From Multifurca ochricompacta (Eukaryota > Basidiomycota > Agaricomycetes > Russulales > Russulaceae): 26,891 nucleotides of DNA. The notes beneath the pieces are model-generated. The model had not been told where the DNA came from, ran no database searches, and saw nothing but the letters and a program-made list of their open reading frames with translations. The DNA is taken from contig WTXG01000386.1 in the NCBI GenBank assembly GCA_022496185.1, positions 1 to 26,891 on the forward strand, written 5' to 3'. The translations under genes and the position numbers were made by a program. Shown piece after piece: positions 20,356 through 26,891 of the stretch; the stretch's first letter is position 1, and each line of letters begins with the position of its first letter.

Positions 20356-22331
20356 CTCGGAGTCAGACTCGGAATTGGCGGCGAACGCAACCGTAGCGCG
20401 TGCACCGTGGAGTACCTGAAGCCAAAGTGAACAGGCGCCGCTGGCACCGGGCGATGCGTGGACAGGGCCGTCACGCGTCCATCTGATCACCCCCCCCCCC
20501 AATCCTCCACTTTCCGTCCCTTCGATTCATTGATTCATTCTTTCCACCATGAAACTCCTTCATTTCCCTAAAGGGTATGGTTCCGGTTTATTTAATTGGG
20601 CACCAACATGCATGATATTCGCGCGTCAGTGACGTCTTTTTTTTCTTCTTTTGGTCCCTTCTGCCTTCAGCCAGTAGCGTTTTCCCTTTCCTTGGTGCGC
20701 GTGGTCTTGACATAACTGAGAAAATTTTGTACTTATATGTATGATGCCTGACCTTCACTCATGTATAGGCTGGGGGGAGGGTGTGTTTGTCGAGCAGCTT
20801 TTGTATGATCGATAGAATGGATGTTTAACGGGAATAGGATATGTGTATACTGTCGCTTTTGTTGTGAACTGCGCATTTCATCGAAAACGAACAGATCCGT
20901 CCCCGAATGGTTTTGATGCCGGGACCTCCGAGCGCCCATACACGGGGCTGTTAGTGAAATATAGTGTTGCTTGTGAGAAGGACTCGAGGCGCCAATTTGG
21001 AATGAGTCCCTGGGAAAGAGTGTGCCTTGGGATTCATTGACGGAAGTGACTTGACTGGTGATAAGATGGCTTTTCGCGCAACTGGCGCGTGAAATATGAA
21101 TATGACATGCCATTTGTGTATTTCTCAGAGATATATTTGCTGTCTATTTTGGACTCAAACGTTGATTAGGAGGAGGGGTGAGGTTCAAGGACAATAACGT
21201 CACGACCGCCATAATGTTGCACTGGCACGTGTGATTGCAGTGAGTGAGTGAGCCGTGTCCATGCAGTTATAGTTGGTAGTTGATTAGTGGTGGCGCCCTA
21301 GAGGTTGAGTGCCAAGAACAGCTAATACCCATGAAAGACACTCACTTAACTCAGCTGAACAATAATACTGACAACTAAAGCCATAAAGCAAGGGTTGAGA
21401 TAATTTAGAGTGCGCTGAAAAACTTCGAAGCTCTCCAAACGATGCGGCGCGCATACAGAGGTTTTCTGTTAGATTGTTCGAGTCCACGATGATGACCGAC
21501 GAGACGGAAAGCTCTTCATAGGCACGTGATGTTCCTGGCAAGTGAGTCTCACTTCTTCCCGCCCGCCTATGTATTTCTTGTATTTCTTCTTCTTAGAGGC
21601 AACCCGTGAAAAAAAAGGCTGACAACGCCGTCACTTTTATTGGAACCCCAAGGATTGGGGTTGATTGATTGATGAACCAGGTATTTCTCTGGATTTATAG
21701 AAAGGGAATACAATATGTCTTCAAGGTCCCGACATGTTACATGAGCGAATTGATTGATGTCGAACGGAGATAGTACGATATTTGACCCTGAAAAAGTTCC
21801 AGAACGTGCGTCCATCGGTATCGTATTACGGCAGATCCTTTGTGAACGTACGGCTTAAATTTAGACGATGAACTTACGCCTCCTACTATTGCAACACCAT
21901 CCTTGCAGATGCCCACTGGGAAGCCCAGCCAGGCCCTCATGACTGAGCGTTGATCACTGAGACAGTAGTCAGCTTGGCGATGGTGGTTGGTTTGACGCGG
22001 CTACTACGATGCCCAAATTTATTTTTCTGGGGAGGAGGCGAAAAGGACGGCGATAGAAAGCGTGAAGAAAGGTTTACATCAATCTCGTACTTTTTCACCC
22101 TCACAACACGAACACTGTTGCCAGGTCACCGATTGTTGTTTAAACCTACCTGACACCTGCCAAAGTGTTTCTGTTTCTATCCGCCGCATGAATAATCCCC
22201 TGCAAGCTCACCCCCATAAAAACCTTCAGACCAGGTTAGTTGTATCACCCTTCGCCTTCGCAGTTGCCCTTTCTTCCTCTCCTTTTCGTCGCTCTTTTTT
22301 TTTCCCTCTATCTTTGTAACTAGTTTACAAG
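20356..22331. other. Intergenic region between the two DUF1996 genes
   Basis: Contains the 3' flank of copy 1 (C-run near 20490-20500, T-runs) and the 5' flank of copy 2, whose last 100 bases are pyrimidine-rich before ATG 22332. CACGTG occurs at 21226-21231 and GCACGTGA near 21521. Short frames on both strands have no motifs. I see no supportable gene. Confidence 0.5.
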
Positions 22332-24282
22332 ATGATCGTCTCTCTTTTTGTCTTAGGGCTTCTGTTGTTCCCTTCTGCTAATGCGTTCTGGCGTCTCCCA
22401 TGCGCCAAACCAGTTCTCAATGCCCGCGTCGACCCCATCGTTAGTCCTGGGAAGGCAAGTGGCCATTCTCATACCATAATGGGCTCTGGTGGTGGCAAAC
22501 TCGTTTGACCATGGGAGAACTGAGCTGATTCTTCATAATAGCCATTGGATTCGGTACCACCTTCGCAGACTTGCGTAATTCCCAGTGCACAACGTGCAAA
22601 GTTAAGATGACAAGTCTGCGTATTGGATTCCTGAGCTGGTAAGTAGCACGCCCACGCCCACGCCCTTCCAAATGTTAATGGACTGATTTCCCAAATTCAG
22701 TACTATCAGTTCAAAAATGGCACCTTCCAAGTGGTCGGTCATGGTGGAATGCTCGCGTATGTCTGATTTGCGATTTAATTAATTTTTGAGGGGATCCCCT
22801 GATTGGTATTATAGGTACTATCTCCAGCGCGGCGCCGCGAATGAGACCGTGCAAGCCTTTCCTGATGGTCTTCGCATGCTCGCAGGAAGCCCATTTCTCC
22901 GAAGCAATACCGGCACCCCGAATCAAAGGCCATTTCTTGGAACTGGTCAGTTCATTTCATTTCTCAATCTATATCTATCTATCTCATCTGCTGATATTGG
23001 GCTACGATCAGCATTGACTTTAACGGCCCTCCGGAACCGCAGACCCCAGGATTTCATAACACTCGCTGCCCGAGCGGTCTTAGGGCCCAAGTCTTCTTTC
23101 CTTCCTGCTGGGACGGTGTGAACCTCGATTCCCCGGACCACAAGTCCCATATGGCTTACCCTGATGGGGTGATAATGGCATGTGCCCGCCTTCGCATCCG
23201 ATTCACCTCGTGTCCCTCTTCTTTGAGGTGTATTTCGAAGTGGCTCCGTTCAATGCCCTGAACGATGGTGGGCGCTTCGTCCTCGCGAATGGTGATCCCA
23301 CTGGTTACGGGCTGCACGCTGATTTTATGAACGGTTGGGACCGCAGCGTGCTCTCACGTGCCGTGGCAACATGCAAGGCCGATTCTGGTGTCATCGAAGA
23401 CTGTCCCGTGTTCAAGAATGAGGGCCGTTTCGTGGCAGATGCCGACATGAATGCCTGCTCCGCGACGAATCCTTTGCTTGAAGAGAAAGTTACCGCGGGA
23501 AGCCTCTTGCGAAACTTGCCCGGCTGCGTCGCGGTAACCGATGGCCCAGCGGCTGCCTCTGCTGCAAATATCGTTCAGGGATGCACACCTGGGACAGGTG
23601 TCCCAGTTCCGATCTCTAACCCGCCGTCGAACACGACCTCCGCGCCTTCTTCCGTAGCCAACCCGTCGTCCAGCACTACTTCGTCGGGAACTTCATCCCT
23701 GTTGGGCACCATCACCATCCCCGCCCCCACTTCCACTCAAACGACGCCTTCTCTTTCTTCTTCTTTGCCTTCTAGCAGCATACCTACCACCACGGCACTG
23801 CCCACCACTCACTCGGAGATTCCCGTGACTTCCCTACCGTCCGCTGTTCCATCTGGCACGCATGATAGCGGGAGCCATGACCCACATCCATCACCTAGCT
23901 CTAGCAAGGTTTCTTCGAGTTCCAGCCCATCCCCTCTTCTGTCGTCTCTGTCACGCAAGCACCTAAAGCGACGAAGACGATGAGTGTTTACACTAAGAAG
24001 CCCGTTCCATCGTCTCCATCCTCTGGGCACCACGGAAAGGACCATGGAAAGGATCATGGACACAAAGGCGGACATGGGCACGGGCACGACAATAAGCATG
24101 GTCATGGGCACGAGCACGAACACGGTCACAAGCATCATAACGAGCAACCACAGCAGGACGATGACCTGGATGACTGCGACATGCCCGCGCCGACCCTTCG
24201 CCCTAGTAAGAACGCCAGCACCCCTCATGCGCATCGTCGTCATCACGCTAAGCGTGGACACGGATCGCGCATGTTCATCTGA
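22332..24282 (+). CDS. Secreted DUF1996 protein with His/Gly-rich tail, tandem copy 2, several frame breaks
   Basis: Exons 22332-22491, 22542-22638, 22701-22756, 22815-22945 and 23012-24282, at the same intron positions as copy 1. A signal peptide (MIVSLFVLGLLLFPSANA) precedes FWRLPCAKPVLNARVDPIVSP. The DUF1996 core follows, then a Ser/Thr/Pro-rich, probably O-glycosylated region (about 23600-23970), then a tail rich in HGKDHG and HGHGH units (24030-24150), then an acidic DDDLDDCD and a basic end RRHHAKRGHGSRMFI. Four one-base deficits break the frame: near 22604 (AA for AAA), 22916-22919 (CCCC for CCCCC), 23170 (GT before GAT) and between 23908 and 23980, where the frame must move from the Ser-rich reading to the one containing APKATKTMSVYTKKP. 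Each is placed by comparison with copy 1 or by open-frame continuity. The gene is either a pseudogene or a victim of base-calling errors. Confidence 0.8.
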
Positions 24283-25596
24283 TATGTGCACACACACTCA
24301 CACACACCAGACACAACAACGCATTCCCTTTCCCTCCCACCATTCAACTTTTTCTTTTTTTTTCCTCCTTCCTCTTCTCCTTCGCTGATCCGTCTGAGAC
24401 TGCTCGCTCCACTCTTCTTATTCCTTCTTTATCTTTTTCATTCCCTGGTATCCTCGTTCTCTCTCTCTGTCTCTCTCTGTCTCTGCTCCGCTCACCATGT
24501 GGGCGCAACATGACGCGCGTCGGCGACGCGCACTAAGCTTCTCAAAAAACCAAAATTGATAACTTCCGTGCCGCAGAGCGCTTGTTTCCCCTTCCCCCCC
24601 TCCCCCAAACACACACCCTTTCCTCGCTATTTTCATTCACTCTCGTGCGCGTGATATTGATGTTTATCCGCAAATGCACCCTCCCCCTCCCCCTTTTTTT
24701 TTTCTTTCTCTGTACTTGAAGTAACCTGCCCCCGTGCGCGTGTGCACTAAAACTGTGTAGTACATGCGTGTACGGGTAGGGGGAAATACACGCTGTCGAA
24801 CAGCAAAGTCCGGCCCCGCAACCTATATAACGATCGATCGATGCATGTGGCATGTTCTTTTTCTTTCTGTACGTCCTTTCTATTACATTGCAATACAAAA
24901 TGCACTTGTCATTTTTCTGGAGTGAGAGAGAGAAAGAGAAGTCATGACGATACAATACGCAGACCGATGCCCAAAAGTGTTCGATATTTGAAGTTAATCC
25001 CCGTTGATTCCTCATGAGACTGTGATAAAAAATAATAACTATGACTGTGCGATTTGCGAGCTCTTATGATTGGCGTCTTTTAATTGAACTCGGGGAACGC
25101 GGAGATCTGTTCATTGTCATGGTAAAACGAGATGCCTGGGAGCAGAGCAGGGGTGATAAGAATGCCTTTAGCGTGCGTGACGGTGATACACATGACAATA
25201 ATAATAGCTATTATTAAGTACGCATGACCCCGCCAACTGGTCTGCTAATAATTTTTTTTTTTTTTGTTCTCAAAGGAGATAGGGGAGATGGAGAACTGGC
25301 TTCATTTGTACGAATGTGAAGAGACCCGAGAGTGGGTCTTTTCGAGGAGGGAGTTGGTGATAAAGCGGTGCTCGAGTTAGAGCCCGCTATTAACGTGAAC
25401 GAGTACAACCTCGCATCAAAGGAAACAAGTGTGTGTGCGTGGGCGTGTGCGTGGGCGTGTGAAATTTTGAGTGCCCGACACGTTATTTGACCATGTTTGT
25501 TCAGTCATTTGGATGGAGTCGGCCTGGGCCTGCTTCGAGCCACTTGACTCAAACTTAACTCTCTCTCAATTTCTCAGACTCTTTTTTCACAGACAA
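24283..25596. other. Intergenic region between DUF1996 copy 2 and SAP18
   Basis: Low-complexity tracts: CACA repeats at 24287-24312, a long CT-rich stretch at 24340-24490 with TCTCTCTGTC units, C-runs near 24590 and 24680, T-run 25250-25265 and 12-bp GT-rich repeats at 25433-25461. The frames here are motif-free. The right part is the SAP18 5' flank. Confidence 0.5.
25433..25461 (+). repeat. 12-bp tandem repeat in the SAP18 5' flank
   Basis: GTGTGCGTGGGC at 25433-25444 and 25445-25456, followed by a partial unit GTGTG. About 140 bp upstream of the SAP18 start codon. Confidence 0.8.
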
Positions 25597-26727
25597 ATGG
25601 AGGAGAAGACACCTGCTGGTCAACCCATCATTGACAGGGAAAAGGTTATCTCTCACATCACCGCTCGACTTCTTTTTTTTTTTTTTCCTCACCCTTTCAC
25701 CCTCTCTCTAGACGGCACCTTTTCTTATACGTGCATTTGTCAAAATCGGTTCATTTCATAGGCTTCCTCAATTTCAAGATGGACCCCTTCCAATAGCAGA
25801 CGAGTTGCAGATATTCACATGGTATGTTACGTTTTCGTTCGTTGTGCAGGTGGTAGGCCCGCGCCTCTGAGATGTTCACCGTCTCATTCACACACCCATA
25901 CCCATATGGACAAAAAAAAAAAAGGAAAGACGCGACGCTCTTCGAGCTTCTGACGACCATTCGAAATTCCGCGCCCAATACGCTCGAATACCGTCACCCT
26001 CTCGCGCGTTACTCGTTCGCACTATCTACGCCGACGCGGGTAACCGTGGACAATTCGCGCAGAAGGACCTGGGTGTTGTGTATTCGCGTGACACCCTCGG
26101 CGACCTCGGCAGCGTCGAACAACTGGTTGACGACAATGACGACGACGACAATGCTGCTCCAGATAGCTCGGCGCGCCAGAAGGATGCGCGTACGCTCGAC
26201 GAGTTGCGGTTTGTGCCCGGGGACTATCTTTGTGTCGCCGTGATGCTTCCCAAGAACGTACAGGCGAGCTTATCTGGGGAGGGATTGTCTGCAAAGGGGG
26301 CTCCGGTGGCGCCTTGGCGTCATCTTCTTCCGCGGCCGCAAATGGTTGGAAGAGTGGTGGGGGGCTTGGACGAGGCGTGAATGCTTCTGCTGCGGGCGGT
26401 GGCCCTTCTCCTGGGGTGGGACGTGGAGGAGGACATTGGCGTGGAGGGTCGGATGCACCTCCTCAGCCCGCTCGTAGTCGTGGAGATCGTGGAGGAGGCG
26501 AATTTAGTGGTGGTGGTCGTGGGGATCGCGACAGGGACCGAGACCGAGACCGTGAGGGAGGTGGGCGGTTTAGGGAGGACAGGGACAGACGTCCACCACT
26601 ACCTAAGAGAGAATCACCACCTCCCAGGGGACCACGGAGTGACCGAGATCGTAGTGGAAGGGATAGACGATCACCTTCTCGGTCTCGGTCACGGTCGCGT
26701 TCTCCACCAGCTCGTAGAAGGAGATAA
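25597..26727 (+). CDS. SAP18: SAP18 (Sin3-associated polypeptide p18) with RGG/RS-rich tail, two frame breaks
   Basis: Exons 25597-25644, 25712-25821 and 25925-26727. Introns are 67 bp and 103 bp; the second ends in an A-run followed by AAG just before GAAAGACGCG. The N-terminus is MEEKTPAGQPIIDREK. The SAP18 ubiquitin-like core is clear: TAPFLIRAFVKIGSFHRLPQ, LQIFTW, KDATLFELLTTIRNSAPNTL, YRHPLARYSF, RTIYADAG, DLGVVYSRDTLGDLG and TLDELRFVPGDYLCVAVMLP. SAP18 joins Sin3-HDAC repression complexes and the ASAP/PSAP splicing-linked complexes in the nucleus. The C-terminus adds a Gly/Ser/Arg region (GVGRGGGHWRGG), an RDRDRDRDRE run and a final RS-type stretch (SRSRSRSRSPPARRRR). Two one-base deficits break the frame: at 26018-26019 (TTCGC for an expected TTCCGC) and at 26263-26264 (CAGGCG for an expected CAGGGCG). 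The conserved codons on both sides argue that the gene is real. Confidence 0.87.
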
Positions 26728-26891
26728 ATTGTGTGTTTTTTTTTTGACGACTTAAAAATCTATCGGAATTATCGGACCGGTTAAGTGTTGAAGTTGGTTG
26801 TTTTTTTTGTGTTGAAACACGCGACACGCGAACAACGCGAAACACTCACGCTCACGCGAGGAATACGTGCCTTGCCTAGTACACACTCATC
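26728..26891. other. 3' flank of SAP18
   Basis: T-runs and ACGCGA-like units follow the stop codon. Nothing further can be supported before the window ends. Confidence 0.4.

Noticed and set aside
23809..24297. 162-codon Val/Met-rich frame antisense to the DUF1996 tail
   Set aside because: Its repetitive composition is simply the reverse complement of His/Gly codons in the tail.

Overview
The window looks like nuclear DNA of a mushroom-forming basidiomycete (Agaricomycetes). Genes are split by many short GT-AG introns (about 49-119 bp). The families present (a DUF6535 membrane protein, expanded F-box proteins, secreted DUF1996 proteins) are typical of that group. There is no operon structure, and I found no convincing tRNA, rRNA or CRISPR array. 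All reading was by eye, so family names rest on recognised motifs and not on searches.

Layout. 1-1126 (minus): a DUF6535 membrane protein running off the left edge. 1591-3319: a well-preserved retroelement insertion with a 15-bp target-site duplication, one intact gag-like ORF1 of a non-LTR retrotransposon, a short 3' UTR and an A17 tail, but no endonuclease/reverse transcriptase ORF. This is a 'half-LINE'. 4.1-13.1 kb (minus): an F-box array with one decayed copy (about 4180-4640) and three intact copies (5047-6811, 7336-9115, 11279-13082). Each intact copy appears to have a small first exon that single-ORF calling misses. 13.1-16.2 kb: long, simple-sequence-rich, no gene I can support. 16201-17710 (minus): an eight-exon mitochondrial-carrier-family gene resembling the peroxisomal PMP47/PMP34/Ant1 branch. 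19087-20355 and 22332-24282 (plus): two tandem secreted DUF1996 genes, the second with a Ser/Thr-rich and His/Gly-rich tail. 25597-26727 (plus): SAP18 with an Arg/Gly- and RS-rich tail.

Two points stand out. First, the ORF1-only element has every hallmark of a recent target-primed insertion, and its ORF stops where related ORF1 proteins begin their CCHC zinc knuckles. Second, the genes right of 16 kb carry about nine one-base frame breaks, most of them repaired by changing a short homopolymer by one base, while the genes left of 13.1 kb have none apart from the decayed F-box copy. Because SAP18 and the carrier are normally conserved, a regional base-calling or polishing problem is at least as likely as real pseudogenisation. 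Coordinates for broken genes give the span of the likely original gene.
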